A DNA stretch of 64,000 nucleotides from Brevundimonas sp. GTDB lineage: Bacteria > Pseudomonadota > Alphaproteobacteria > Caulobacterales > Caulobacteraceae. The notes under the pieces are model-generated. The model worked only from the letters and a program-made list of their open reading frames with translations, was not told where the DNA came from and did no database searches. How positions within the stretch are numbered: position 1 is the first letter of the stretch; every line of letters starts with the position of its first letter. The stretch spans positions 24,316 through 88,315 of the forward strand of contig NZ_JAIYCP010000022.1 in the NCBI RefSeq assembly GCF_027487935.1, given 5' to 3'. Made by a program: the position numbers and the translations under genes. This document shows positions 35,433 to 44,348 of this stretch, piece by piece.

Positions 35433-37217
35433 GTGTCCATCAAAGCCTGCCGCGCCGCCCTGATGGGCGCCTCCCTGCTGACGCTCGGCGCCTGCGTCTC
35501 GATCACGGTGACGCGCGAGGTGGAGACGGGTCCTGTGGCGGTCCAGCCCGCCACCGCTGAACCCGCCGTGATCGTGACGCCCGTCCGCGAATCGACCGCA
35601 TTCACCCTCGGCACCGACCAGCCGCGCACGCCTGAGCAGCTGGCCGTGGTGTTCGACAAGGCCGACCTGTCGATCCGGGTCATGCCGGAGACGAAGACCA
35701 TCGACGCCGTCGCCGTGCTGGATTTCACCGCCACCGCGCCGCTGGCGGCCGTGGTGGTCGAGCTGGATACCCTGCTGGCCGTCTCGTCGGTGCGGGTCGA
35801 CGGGCGCGAGATACCGGCCGGCGAGGGCGGCTGGAGCAATCCCGAGGGGCGGATGACCATTCCGCTGGCCGAGCCACTGACCGCCGGCGGGACGGTGTCG
35901 GTGCGGATCGCCTATGCCGGTGCGCCGCGCGTGGCTCCCCGGGCGCCGTGGGACGGAGGCTTTGTCTGGGCCACGACGGCGGACGGCTCGCCCTGGATCG
36001 CCACCGCCGTCCAGCCCGAGGGCTGCGACATCTTCTGGCCCTGTATCGACCATCCGCTGGCCGAGCCGCAGCGGGTCGACATGCATATCACCGTGCCGTC
36101 GAACCTGGCCGCGCCGTCGAACGGGCGGTTCATGGGCACGGTCGACCACGGCGACGGCTGGACCACCTGGAACTGGAGCGCGGCCAATCCCAACACCTAT
36201 GCCATCGCCCTGAACATCGGGCCGTATGACGAGGTGCGGGCCGACTATCAGAGCCGGTTCGGCAATGTGATCCCGATGTCCTACTGGCATCTGCGGTCTG
36301 ACGACCCGGCCAAGGTGGCGGCCCTGTTCGCCCAGTTCGCGCCGATGATGGATTTCTATGAGGCCACCGTCGGCCCCTACCCGTTCGGCGACGAGAAGAT
36401 GGGGGTGGTCGAGACGCCGCATCTGGGCATGGAGCACCAGACCATCAACGCCTATGGCAATGCCTATCGCCTCGACGGCAAGGGCTATGACTGGCTGCTG
36501 CACCATGAGCTGGCCCATGAGTGGTTCGGCAACCAGATAACCAACCGCAACGCCGACGACATGTGGCTGCACGAGGGACTGGGCAGCTATATGCAGCCGC
36601 TCTACCTGCGCTGGCTGAACGGCGAACGCTATATGCAGGCCGAGCTGCAGGAGCAGCGTCGCGACCTGATCAACCGCTTTCCGGTGGTCACGGGCACCGA
36701 CCGGGCCGAGGACGATGTCTACAAGAGCGAGGTCGGGCCGGGGCTGGACCTCTACAACAAGGGCTCGCTGATCGCCCATTCGCTGCGGATGCTGATCGGG
36801 GACGAAGCCTTCTTCCGGTCGATGACGCGGCTGGTCTATGGCACCGCCGACCCCCGGCCCGGGAATTTCACGACCCGCTATGGCACGACCGACGAATTCC
36901 TCGCCCTCGCCAGCGAGGAGTCCGGACAGGATCTGACCTGGTTCTTCCGTGGCTATCTCTACCAGGCGGCCCTGCCCGACCTGCGCCAGACCCGCGAGGG
37001 TGGCCAACTGTCGCTGGAATGGGTGACGGGCGACGGCGGGGTCTTCCCGATGCCGGTCGAGGTGGAGATCGACGGCCGCCGCCAGACCGTGGCCATGAGC
37101 GGCGGGCGCGGCCGGATCGCGGTTCCGGCCGGTGCCCATGTGCTGATCGACCCGGACAACAAGGTCCTGCGCCGGGATGGCTTCATCGAGGCATGGAGGG
37201 CCGCAGGCGGCCGCTGA
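35433..37217 (+). CDS. M1 family metallopeptidase, predicted lipoprotein
   Basis: The 594-residue protein has the M1 zinc site HHELAHEWFGN (HExxH) near 352 with the third ligand E in WLHEGLGSYMQ, and the substrate-binding GMEHQT (GxMEN-like). The N-terminus (KACRAALMGASLLTLGAC) ends in a lipobox, so a periplasmic lipoprotein is likely. It is shorter than classical aminopeptidase N and lacks the C-terminal helical domain. It starts with GTG. Confidence 0.9.
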   Translation: MSIKACRAALMGASLLTLGACVSITVTREVETGPVAVQPATAEPAVIVTPVRESTAFTLGTDQPRTPEQLAVVFDKADLSIRVMPETKTIDAVAVLDFTATAPLAAVVVELDTLLAVSSVRVDGREIPAGEGGWSNPEGRMTIPLAEPLTAGGTVSVRIAYAGAPRVAPRAPWDGGFVWATTADGSPWIATAVQPEGCDIFWPCIDHPLAEPQRVDMHITVPSNLAAPSNGRFMGTVDHGDGWTTWNWSAANPNTYAIALNIGPYDEVRADYQSRFGNVIPMSYWHLRSDDPAKVAALFAQFAPMMDFYEATVGPYPFGDEKMGVVETPHLGMEHQTINAYGNAYRLDGKGYDWLLHHELAHEWFGNQITNRNADDMWLHEGLGSYMQPLYLRWLNGERYMQAELQEQRRDLINRFPVVTGTDRAEDDVYKSEVGPGLDLYNKGSLIAHSLRMLIGDEAFFRSMTRLVYGTADPRPGNFTTRYGTTDEFLALASEESGQDLTWFFRGYLYQAALPDLRQTREGGQLSLEWVTGDGGVFPMPVEVEIDGRRQTVAMSGGRGRIAVPAGAHVLIDPDNKVLRRDGFIEAWRAAGGR

Positions 37218-37218
37218 C

Positions 37219-37995
37219 TCAGACCGCCTCGGCCCTGACCGACTGACGCACCAGCCGGCACGAGCCCTGGGTGGTCAGGAAGGCGATGTCGGCGGCGTCG
37301 CGGCCGCAGGCGATGCGGACCAGACCCTCGACCGGGGCCAGCCCCGTCGGGTCGACCAGCCACCAGCCGTTCGACAGCCAGACCTCGAAGATGGCGTGGA
37401 AGTCCGGCGGGTTCAGCTGGTGGGCAAAGGCGCTGACGGCGCGGGCGGGGATGCCCGAGGCGCGGCACAGGGTGATGCCCATATGGGTGAAGTCACGGCA
37501 CACGCCGGCCCGGTCGATGAAGGTCCGCGCCGCCGTGGTCTCGCTGTCCGAAGCGCCCGGCTCATAGTCGATCTCGGCCTTGATCCAGTCGAGGATCTTC
37601 AACACGCGGTCGCCGCCGACCGTGCCGCCGAAGGTGCGTTCCGCGAACCGTCCGAACTGGTCCGACGGGCAGTAGCGGCTGGGGTTGAGGTAGGTCAGGA
37701 CCTCGGCCGGGAGGTCGTTCCAGTCGTGCTGGACCGTCACCGGCGGCAGGCCCTTGAGCACGCCGTTGTCGACCACGGCCCGATAGGTCAGGGCCACCTC
37801 GCCGGAGAGGTGGGCGCGCAGGGTCCGGGCCCCGAACTCCACGTCCTCGTCCTGGATGAAGTCGACGGCGGGCGTGGTGGTCAGGCTTTCCTCAAGAATG
37901 GTCTGGCCCGGCCAGTGGGCGACCTGGATCTTGTAGATGGCATCGGTCGGCGGATCGAAGCGATAGACCAGTTCGGCGCTTACGCGGATTTTCAT
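37219..37995 (-). CDS. Transglutaminase-like cysteine peptidase-fold protein
   Basis: The 258-residue protein has an N-terminal beta domain (MKIRVSAELVYRFDPPTDAI) and a C-terminal transglutaminase core with catalytic Cys in RAGVCRDFTHMGITL, His in DFHAIFEVWL and Asp in LVDPTGLAP. No signal peptide is seen. The substrate is unknown. The open frame continues upstream, but the conserved N-terminus is at 37995. It is convergent with the M1 peptidase, with a one-base gap. Confidence 0.9.
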   Translation of the reverse strand: MKIRVSAELVYRFDPPTDAIYKIQVAHWPGQTILEESLTTTPAVDFIQDEDVEFGARTLRAHLSGEVALTYRAVVDNGVLKGLPPVTVQHDWNDLPAEVLTYLNPSRYCPSDQFGRFAERTFGGTVGGDRVLKILDWIKAEIDYEPGASDSETTAARTFIDRAGVCRDFTHMGITLCRASGIPARAVSAFAHQLNPPDFHAIFEVWLSNGWWLVDPTGLAPVEGLVRIACGRDAADIAFLTTQGSCRLVRQSVRAEAV

Positions 37996-38252
37996 GAGGG
38001 CTCGACTGAAGCAGGACGGGCCTCCCGTCAACGGCGGGGAGTCGTCGCCGTTCCGCGCCGGCGGCTCCGACAGGCGATCAAGGTGAAGGCGGTGCTCGCT
38101 GACAGGTCCGCTACACGCCCCCACCATCCCGGCCCGGGCGAGGCGATCCATGAGCGCACCACCAGACGAGCCGGTTATGCGATCCACCTGTAAACCGGGG
38201 CCCGCTTTCGGATAAGGTGCCCACTGACTGGCGACCAACGGGCAAAAAAGAA

Positions 38253-39461
38253 ATGACCACGATCATCGTTGGCGCGGGACACGGCGGGGGAACCGCGGCG
38301 GCCCTGCTGCGTCAGAACGGCTATACCGACCCCGTCATTCTGATCGGCGAGGAACCTCACCCGCCTTACCAGCGCCCCCCTCTCTCCAAGGGCTGGCTGA
38401 AGGGCGAGGTCGATGGTGACGGCCTGCTGCTGCGGCCTTCGGCCTGGTACGCTGAGGCGAACATCGACCTGCGAACCTCGACACGGGTGGTCAGCCTCGA
38501 TCGCGCGGCAAGGACCGTAACCCTGTCGACCGATGAGGTGCTGGCCTATGACAAGCTGATCATCGCCACGGGCGCGCGCGCGCGTCGGCTGGTCCTGCCC
38601 GGCAGCGATCTGAACGGCTTTCTGGAACTCCGGACCATCGAGGACGCTGAGGCCATCAAGGCCCGGATCAGGCCCGGCTTCCGGCTGGCCGTGATCGGCG
38701 GTGGCTATGTCGGGCTCGAGGTCGCCGCCTCGGCACGGAAACTGGGAGCCGAGGTCGATCTGCTGGAGCGCGAGGACCGGCTTCTGGCGCGCGTCGCCGG
38801 ACCTGTCCTGTCGGGCTTCTTCCAGCAGGTGCACGAGGAACAGGGGGTCCGCTTCCATTTCGGCGTCACGGTCGAGGCGTTCGAGGGGCTGGACGGTCAG
38901 GTCTCGGGGATCCGGCTGGCAGGGGCCGGGCCCCTGGTGTGCGACGCGGTCCTGGTCGGTATCGGGGCCATACCGAACGATGACCTGGCCCGGGAGGCCG
39001 GGCTGGCTTGCGATGAGGGCGTGGTCGTCGATCATCAGGCCCGGACCTCGGACCCGGACATCTTCGCGATCGGCGACATGACCCGGCGGCCGCTGGCCCT
39101 TTATGATCGGTCCGTCCGGCTGGAAAGCGTGCCCAATGCCCTCGAGCAGTCGCGTCAGGCGACGGCGGCCATCTGCGGCAAGCCGGATCCCAAGCCGGAT
39201 GTGCCCTGGTTCTGGTCCGACCAGTACGACCTCAAGCTCCAGATCGCCGGCATGCCCTTCGACGTCGACCAGATCGTCGTTCGCGGCGATCCGGCCAATC
39301 GGTCCTTCGCGGTCTTCCACCTCTCCCGCGGCCGGGTCCAGGCCGTCGAGGCGGTCAATGCCGCACCCGAGTTCATGGTCGGACGCCAGTGGATTGCGTC
39401 AAGGCGCGAGGTCGACCCGGTCAGGCTCGGCGATGTCGGGGTTCCGATCAAGGACGTCTGA
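38253..39461 (+). CDS. FAD-dependent ferredoxin reductase-like oxidoreductase
   Basis: The 402-residue protein has the FAD-binding motif TTIIVGAGHGGGTAAALLR at the N-terminus, the RPPLSKGWLKGE segment of putidaredoxin/rubredoxin reductases, an NAD-binding LAVIGGGYVGLEVAASARKLG near 148, and the FAD motif IFAIGDMTRRP near 270. It would transfer electrons from NADH to a ferredoxin, possibly FdxA. The ATG at 38253 is chosen by homology. It is the last backbone gene before the island. Confidence 0.92.
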   Translation: MTTIIVGAGHGGGTAAALLRQNGYTDPVILIGEEPHPPYQRPPLSKGWLKGEVDGDGLLLRPSAWYAEANIDLRTSTRVVSLDRAARTVTLSTDEVLAYDKLIIATGARARRLVLPGSDLNGFLELRTIEDAEAIKARIRPGFRLAVIGGGYVGLEVAASARKLGAEVDLLEREDRLLARVAGPVLSGFFQQVHEEQGVRFHFGVTVEAFEGLDGQVSGIRLAGAGPLVCDAVLVGIGAIPNDDLAREAGLACDEGVVVDHQARTSDPDIFAIGDMTRRPLALYDRSVRLESVPNALEQSRQATAAICGKPDPKPDVPWFWSDQYDLKLQIAGMPFDVDQIVVRGDPANRSFAVFHLSRGRVQAVEAVNAAPEFMVGRQWIASRREVDPVRLGDVGVPIKDV

Positions 39462-39545
39462 CCGTCGCAAACCGGCACCGCCCCGCCATCACATCGGGCC
39501 TGCTTGGCACCCGCACGTGCCAGTCGACAGGCCCGGCGTCAGCCC

Positions 39546-39629
39546 TCAGGGCTCCAGCTCGATGTCCCAGTAGAGGTAGTCCAGCCATCCGGGGTGCTTG
39601 CTACGCAGAATGGTGCAGGGATCGGAGCC
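39546..39629 (-). pseudogene. Orphan 3' end of a host gene at putative attL
   Basis: The minus strand encodes ILRSKHPGWLDYLYWDI followed by ELEP and a TGA at 39546-39548, with GC-ending codons like the backbone genes. The frame has no start of its own: upstream it runs into the N-terminal region of the recombinase gene and loses any protein-like character by about 39630. It looks like the last 25 or so codons of a chromosomal gene whose front part was displaced by integration. The gene family is not recognised. Confidence 0.6.
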
Positions 39630-39635
39630 CGCACC

Positions 39636-41360
39636 ATGACCGAAAAAAGAATATCGATTTTTGATGACCGACTCCCGCATACGATTGGGATGCAGTCAGC
39701 CATCCCATACATCCGATACTCCGATCCCAAACAGGAACGAGGCTCCAGCCGTGAGCGGCAGCGAGACCTGATCGCAGACGAGTGCGCGCGCCGTGGGTGG
39801 CAGGTGACCGAGGTCGTCGAAGACCTCGGCAAGTCCGCATGGCACGGCAACCACCTGCGCGGCGGGCAGCTTGGCGTTCTAACCGACCGGATTCTCAAGG
39901 GTGAGATCGCCGCCGGCACAATCATCGCCGCCGAAAAAATCGATCGGTTGAGCCGCCAGGGCTATGACGAACTGACTGACTGGATGAAGACAGTCACGCG
40001 CGCCGGAGCGCTTGTTTTCACAGTCGATGACGGCAAGCTCTACGACGCATCGAACGTCACACGCGGCATGGAATCCCAGATGCTGCGCCTCATGAAGGCG
40101 GAAGCCGCGCGCGACTACGTGGAAAATATGCGAGGTCGCGTTATCGAGGGGATACGAAGCCGCCAGCGTCGGGAGGTCGAAAGCAACAGGCCGCTGACCT
40201 CCGTCCTGCCCGGTTGGCTTCGCCGGAACGCCGTTGGCGAAGTCGAAATCATCGAACCCCGCGCTGAAGTCATTCGGGACATCTATCGCTGGTCAGCGGA
40301 GGGGATCGGCTCACAAACGATCGCAACCCGCCTTAACCGGGCATCGCGCCTAACCTGGTCGGGCAAGGCATGGCAGCCCTCATCGATCTACAAGCTCTTG
40401 GAGTCCTGCACAGTCGAGGGCGATTTCCAGTCTACCGAAGATCGGGCGGTCGTCGGGCCGAAACGTGTAGGGTTCTATCCCCGGATTGTAGAGCCAGACC
40501 TGGTGAAACAGGCCCGTGATGCGAAGCAGCGAAGACGGGGTTTGAAAGCAGTCGGTCCGTCGGCCGATTTCATCAACATCTTTCAGGGATTGGCGAAATG
40601 CGGAGAGTGCAACGGACGTCTTCATGTTCAGAAATGTCGTGACGATCGTGGCACGGTGCGCCGCTATTTCCGCTGCGACCGGGCAGCCCGCCATGCTGGG
40701 TGCACCAGCAAGACGATGTTCCACTACGGCCGGGTCGAAGGCCCGATTCTCGATACGATGCTTCATCTCGCCTTGGATGATCGCTTCTTTTCGCAACCCG
40801 ACACTGCCCGTCCCTTAGCGAACGAGGTTGCGGCCCTGGAAAAGCTTGTTGACGATCTGAAGGACCGATCGCGCCGCCTCATCCGCTTGATGACGAGTGC
40901 CGACGAATGCGACCCGTTGATGGTTGAAGAACAAGCCAGTGTTCGATCACGCATCCAGACGACTGAGGCCAGGTTGGACGCCGCCAGGACCGAACTCCTC
41001 GCAGCTCGGGGAGGTGCATCCCCCGAGGTGCATATGAAGCGGGTTTTGGAGATCAGGGAGGCCATCGCGGCCGACGATCTGAAAACTCAAATGGCTGCGC
41101 GCAGGGCAATACGTGACGCGATGCCGGGCGTAGTCGATTTCGTCTTGGGAGACGTGAGGCCAAACGGCGAACCCATGCTGATCGTTTCGCTGGTCGGAGG
41201 GCTCATCGGCTTTCGGGTGTCGGCCAAAACTGGTGCGGTATCCGACAAATACGATCTGACCCCTCAGCTCAAAGGCAATCCCCGCTTGCGGATCGGAGCC
41301 ACGTCATTTCGTCGCGACGGCACCCAACGTCTGGACGCCCTGCTTAAACGGCGAGCCTGA
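39636..41360 (+). CDS. Large serine recombinase (integrase)
   Basis: The 574-residue protein has the N-terminal resolvase domain: AIPYIRYSDPKQERGSSRERQ-like catalytic segment with the nucleophilic Ser in YIRYSDPKQ, then IIAAEKIDRLSRQGYDEL. It also has a recombinase domain (EPRAEVIRDIYRWSAEGIGSQ), a zinc ribbon CGECNGRLHVQKC...C, and a coiled-coil region near 440-520. Such enzymes integrate phages and islands into short att sites without extra factors. The ATG at 39636 is preceded by GGAG. Confidence 0.9.
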   Translation: MTEKRISIFDDRLPHTIGMQSAIPYIRYSDPKQERGSSRERQRDLIADECARRGWQVTEVVEDLGKSAWHGNHLRGGQLGVLTDRILKGEIAAGTIIAAEKIDRLSRQGYDELTDWMKTVTRAGALVFTVDDGKLYDASNVTRGMESQMLRLMKAEAARDYVENMRGRVIEGIRSRQRREVESNRPLTSVLPGWLRRNAVGEVEIIEPRAEVIRDIYRWSAEGIGSQTIATRLNRASRLTWSGKAWQPSSIYKLLESCTVEGDFQSTEDRAVVGPKRVGFYPRIVEPDLVKQARDAKQRRRGLKAVGPSADFINIFQGLAKCGECNGRLHVQKCRDDRGTVRRYFRCDRAARHAGCTSKTMFHYGRVEGPILDTMLHLALDDRFFSQPDTARPLANEVAALEKLVDDLKDRSRRLIRLMTSADECDPLMVEEQASVRSRIQTTEARLDAARTELLAARGGASPEVHMKRVLEIREAIAADDLKTQMAARRAIRDAMPGVVDFVLGDVRPNGEPMLIVSLVGGLIGFRVSAKTGAVSDKYDLTPQLKGNPRLRIGATSFRRDGTQRLDALLKRRA

Positions 41361-41382
41361 CGCTTCCGAAGGGCGCGACCGC

Positions 41383-41988
41383 CTATCCGTTGAGTCGCTC
41401 GGTCGCCTGACGTCCGATACGAGCACACGTTTCGGCAGTGCTGGCCAGATACCCGCGCGGATCTTCAAGATTTACATGAACCTGATCGTTGATGGTGATC
41501 CGGCGGGTTTCGTTCATGGCCGTCAGGATCGCCGTCAACCGCGACCAGTTTCGAGCGACTTCGGATCCTTCGGGGTGTCTGAACTGGAAGACGTAACTCT
41601 GAGAGAAGTAGCCATCCAGATCGCGACGCAGGACGATCTCCTCGTTCCCTGACCGCACCCGGATCGAGGTTTCGAACTCCCATCCTTCGGCTACCATCTT
41701 GAAATCGGCGAGGTGGTCGAAGGTCCGGCATCGGAACCGCAGGGCCATAAACGGCTCGTAACCGCCGACATCTACTCCGCTCAGATCGATGGGAATTGTC
41801 CAGTCAGCGCCGCGTTCGTCAGTGACCACAGCCGTTTGCGGATTGGCCAACGTTTGGACGGTTTGCTGGCGGGGTGAGCTCTGATCAACAGGGGCGACGG
41901 GAGCGACGGGAGGTTCTGTCGCGGGCGCTTCACAGGCGACCAACGCCAAGGCTGCACCCGCTAGAATCCGGTTTGCATAAGCGCGCAT
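41383..41988 (-). CDS. Lipoprotein of unknown function
   Basis: The 201-residue protein has a signal peptide with lipobox LVAC (residues 16-19), a Pro/Ala/Val linker, and a beta-rich domain (DWTIPIDLSGVDVGGYEPF, DGYFSQSYVFQFRHPEG, ETRRITINDQVHVNLEDP). No family is recognised. It lies between the recombinase and a divergent XRE regulator. Confidence 0.65.
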   Translation of the reverse strand: MRAYANRILAGAALALVACEAPATEPPVAPVAPVDQSSPRQQTVQTLANPQTAVVTDERGADWTIPIDLSGVDVGGYEPFMALRFRCRTFDHLADFKMVAEGWEFETSIRVRSGNEEIVLRRDLDGYFSQSYVFQFRHPEGSEVARNWSRLTAILTAMNETRRITINDQVHVNLEDPRGYLASTAETCARIGRQATERLNG

Positions 41989-42069
41989 GACCCCTCCCCG
42001 TTTGAACCTTCGGTGGGATCATAGAGATGCGAGGGCAAGGACGGCAACATCGTTTTGGATGTTCCCGCC

Positions 42070-42351
42070 ATGCCCGACCGGGTGCCGTCACCGCGCTATC
42101 GCGCCATTCCCGCCTGGATGTCGTCGTCCCGGCATCGCCTGTTCATTGAGGCCTTGGTCGAGGCCCGAAAATCGGCTGGCCTGACTCAAAGAGACTTAGC
42201 CGCCAAGCTCAAAAAGCCGCAGTCATTCGTGGCGAAGGTCGAGGCGATTGAACGCAACCTGTCTGTGCTCGAATTCGTAGACTGGGCAGACGCCATCGGG
42301 ATCACGCCGGCTTCCCTCCTCACGCTGCTGGATCGCGAGAACGAAGCGTAG
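42070..42351 (+). CDS. XRE family HTH regulator
   Basis: The 93-residue protein has a single helix-turn-helix: EARKSAGLTQRDLAAKLKKP, QSFVAKVEAIERNLSVLEF and VDWADAIGI. It resembles small phage or island regulators. The ATG at 42070 is preferred to the in-frame TTG at 42055. It could regulate the recombinase or the lipoprotein gene. Confidence 0.85.
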   Translation: MPDRVPSPRYRAIPAWMSSSRHRLFIEALVEARKSAGLTQRDLAAKLKKPQSFVAKVEAIERNLSVLEFVDWADAIGITPASLLTLLDRENEA

Positions 42352-42448
42352 CGAACCCGGTTTCGGTGGCGACCGGGCATTCGCGACATAGCCGCCAGCA
42401 GGACAGCGCGGGCGCGAGATGGAAACGCTGATCCGCCTCCTGGAGCGG

Positions 42449-43216
42449 TTACGCTGACATCCCAAGCATGGACGTCCCCGACAGCTTCATGGCCAGCATC
42501 CAGACCGCCATGGCGATCATCATCAGGTTCTCGGTGAGGGACAGAAACCCCAGCGGCACATTGCTGTCTCCACCGACGCAGGCGCACTTCAGTTCGCGCT
42601 TATCGATGTAAACGGCCTTGAATACGGACACCGCTCCGATGCCCCCGATAAACAGTGCGACCGGCACTGACAGCCAGGTCAGCACGCCGGCGACCATCAA
42701 GGCGCCCGCGCCGAACTCGGCGAAGGGATAAATCTTGCCATAAGGCACCCAGCGTTTGGCCAGGAGGTCGTAGTTCAGGAACATGGACGAGAAACTCTCG
42801 ATGTTCTGAAGCTTCAGCATGGCCAAGGCCATCATAGAAAGTGCGATGAACCATTCGCCGGCCCGGATTGTCAGGGGTGTGCCATAGGCTGTCAGGCTGA
42901 GCATGGCGGCCATGACGGCCGTGGTCAGGAACACAACCAGCACCGGAGTGTAGGTCGTCGCCTTCGGATCGCGAACCTTCAATCCAAGGAAGCGCCTCAG
43001 GTCATCATGGCCCCCGATCCGCTGGCCGTCGATAAACACCTGCGGCGTGGTTTTCACCCCGTGCTCAGCCTTGAAAGCATCAGTTTGCTCTCGGGTTGTC
43101 AGCCAGTGGTCTTCGACCTTGTAGCCCCGGCTCTTGAGCAAATGGCGGGCCTTCAGCCCCCAGGGACAGGTGTGTTCAGGCATCACCATACGGTAGATGG
43201 TGGCGGTCTTGGTCAT
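42449..43216 (-). CDS. Glutaredoxin-MauE/DoxX fusion membrane protein
   Basis: The 255-residue protein has an N-terminal glutaredoxin domain (MPEHTCPWGLKARHLL with a single Cys in CPWG; TTPQVFIDGQRIGGHDDL with cis-Pro) followed by four membrane helices of the MauE/DoxX type ending with ELKCACVGGDSNVPLGFLS (CxC motif). It probably handles disulphides or metal-linked redox at the membrane. It is divergent from the MerR gene and starts just downstream of the MerR-type operator, so it is the likely regulated target. Confidence 0.85.
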   Translation of the reverse strand: MTKTATIYRMVMPEHTCPWGLKARHLLKSRGYKVEDHWLTTREQTDAFKAEHGVKTTPQVFIDGQRIGGHDDLRRFLGLKVRDPKATTYTPVLVVFLTTAVMAAMLSLTAYGTPLTIRAGEWFIALSMMALAMLKLQNIESFSSMFLNYDLLAKRWVPYGKIYPFAEFGAGALMVAGVLTWLSVPVALFIGGIGAVSVFKAVYIDKRELKCACVGGDSNVPLGFLSLTENLMMIAMAVWMLAMKLSGTSMLGMSA

Positions 43217-43249
43217 GTCGGCTCCTTGGTCTTCAAATCCGAGGCCGGC

Positions 43250-43281
43250 ACCTTAGGTTCCGTATCATGATACGGAGTCAA
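43250..43281 (-). promoter_or_regulatory. MerR-type promoter/operator
   Basis: On the minus strand TTGACT (-35) and TAAGGT (-10) are 20 bases apart and flank a perfect 18-bp palindrome, TCCGTATCATGATACGGA (43259-43276). The stretched spacer and internal dyad are the hallmark of promoters activated by MerR-family proteins, and the sequence closely resembles the mer operator. It drives the Grx-MauE gene. Confidence 0.88.
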
Positions 43282-43283
43282 GC

Positions 43284-43697
43284 ATGAGTGTGAGGACGAT
43301 CGCAGGCCTGGCGCGAGACGGTGGAGTCGGCGTGGAGACGGTGCGGTTCTATCAACGGCGCGGTCTGCTGCCGACGCCGGAGCGCTGGTCGCGGGACGGG
43401 ATCGGCGGTGGCATCCGACGATATGGCGAGGAGGATGTCCGTCGATTGCGTTTCATCCGCTCCGCCCAGACGGCGGGGTTCACCCTTGAGCAGATCAGGG
43501 AATTGCTGTCGCTGGACGCCGGAGAGGATCGCGCCCGCGCTCGCGAACTGGCCGCCGGGCGGCTAGAGGCATTGGACAGAACTATCGCCGATCTGGAGGT
43601 GGCGCGCACCGCCTTGCGACGTTTAGCCAGGGCCTGCGCATCGGAGGACAAGGGTCCCTGTCCGATCATCGCAGCTTTCCAGGGCACACCTTCTTGA
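43284..43697 (+). CDS. MerR family metal-responsive regulator
   Basis: The 137-residue protein has an N-terminal winged HTH (TIAGLARDGGVGVETVRFYQ, RRGLLPTPERW), a dimerisation helix, and a metal loop C-A-S-E-D-K-G-P-C-P-I-I. The C-x7-C spacing equals that of CueR (Cu, Ag, Au), and there is no upstream Cys equivalent to Cys82 of mercury MerR, so a monovalent metal is likely. The operator, however, is mer-like. It is divergent from the Grx-MauE gene. Confidence 0.9.
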   Translation: MSVRTIAGLARDGGVGVETVRFYQRRGLLPTPERWSRDGIGGGIRRYGEEDVRRLRFIRSAQTAGFTLEQIRELLSLDAGEDRARARELAAGRLEALDRTIADLEVARTALRRLARACASEDKGPCPIIAAFQGTPS

Positions 43698-43764
43698 ATT
43701 CGAGGACTGCCGGAACGGGCAGAGCACTCACCAGTTGGTGTTCCTCAGTCATTTGGAGACCACG

Positions 43765-44214
43765 ATGTCGATTCCGATCAAGCCGGCCCTTGCAGCCATC
43801 GCCCTGTCCAGCCTGCTGATGGCCTGCACGCCCGCCGAAAACAGCGAGACGGCCGCGACCGGGGAAGCGGACATGGCTGCATCTTCGGAAATGTCCGCTG
43901 GAATGCCTGGCGAAAAGATGTCCGGCCCCACCACGCCCTTCACCGCTTCGGAAGGCAAGATGCATCGGGACATGATGCAGGCCACGGGCGCGGACGTGCA
44001 GGAGACCTACGCCCGCAAAATGATCGCGCATCATCGCGGAGCGGTGGAAATGTCCCAAGTCGCGCTTCAGGAAAACCCGGACGCCGAACTGCGGGCGATG
44101 GCGGAGAAAACTATCGCTGATCAGACCCGCGAAATTTCCATGCTGGAACAGTGGATCGTGCGGCATCAGGCGACCAGCGCGAACTCGGCCTCGTCGGCCG
44201 AAAAGTCGAACTAG
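43765..44214 (+). CDS. DUF305 lipoprotein
   Basis: The 149-residue protein has a lipobox LLMAC, a Met-rich region (MAASSEMSAGMPGEKMSG) and a ferritin-like DUF305 helix pair with RKMIAHHRGAVEMSQVAL. DUF305 proteins often accompany copper systems. TTGGAG lies just before the ATG at 43765; the upstream extension of the open frame is ignored. It is probably periplasmic. Confidence 0.85.
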   Translation: MSIPIKPALAAIALSSLLMACTPAENSETAATGEADMAASSEMSAGMPGEKMSGPTTPFTASEGKMHRDMMQATGADVQETYARKMIAHHRGAVEMSQVALQENPDAELRAMAEKTIADQTREISMLEQWIVRHQATSANSASSAEKSN

Positions 44215-44228
44215 CGGCCTGTGCGCCC

Positions 44229-44299
44229 CCACGCGCGACCGCACCCTCGGCAATTTTATGGTTGCCGGGGGATCAGGCCTGAGGGGTGCGGCCGCGTGG
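44229..44299. repeat. Imperfect inverted repeat before copC
   Basis: The arms at 44229-44248 and 44281-44299 (CCACGCG...CCGCACCC) pair with small bulges, and a nested GGCAA/TTGCC hairpin lies between them. It could terminate the DUF305 transcript or shape the copC promoter. Confidence 0.55.
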
Positions 44300-44305
44300 C
44301 GCGTA
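44280..44305 (+). promoter_or_regulatory. Candidate ECF promoter for copC-copD
   Basis: TGAGGGG-N15-CGTA, 44 bases before the copC start, matches the two divergent motifs at 53475-53526 in sequence and spacing. Confidence 0.55.
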
Positions 44306-44348
44306 GAATGACGTAAGGCCGAACTGGTCAGACGTCTGGAGAGTAACC

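Noticed and set aside
35400..37139. 579-residue open frame on the minus strand
   Set aside because: Antisense of the M1 peptidase, which has a clear HExxH zinc site.
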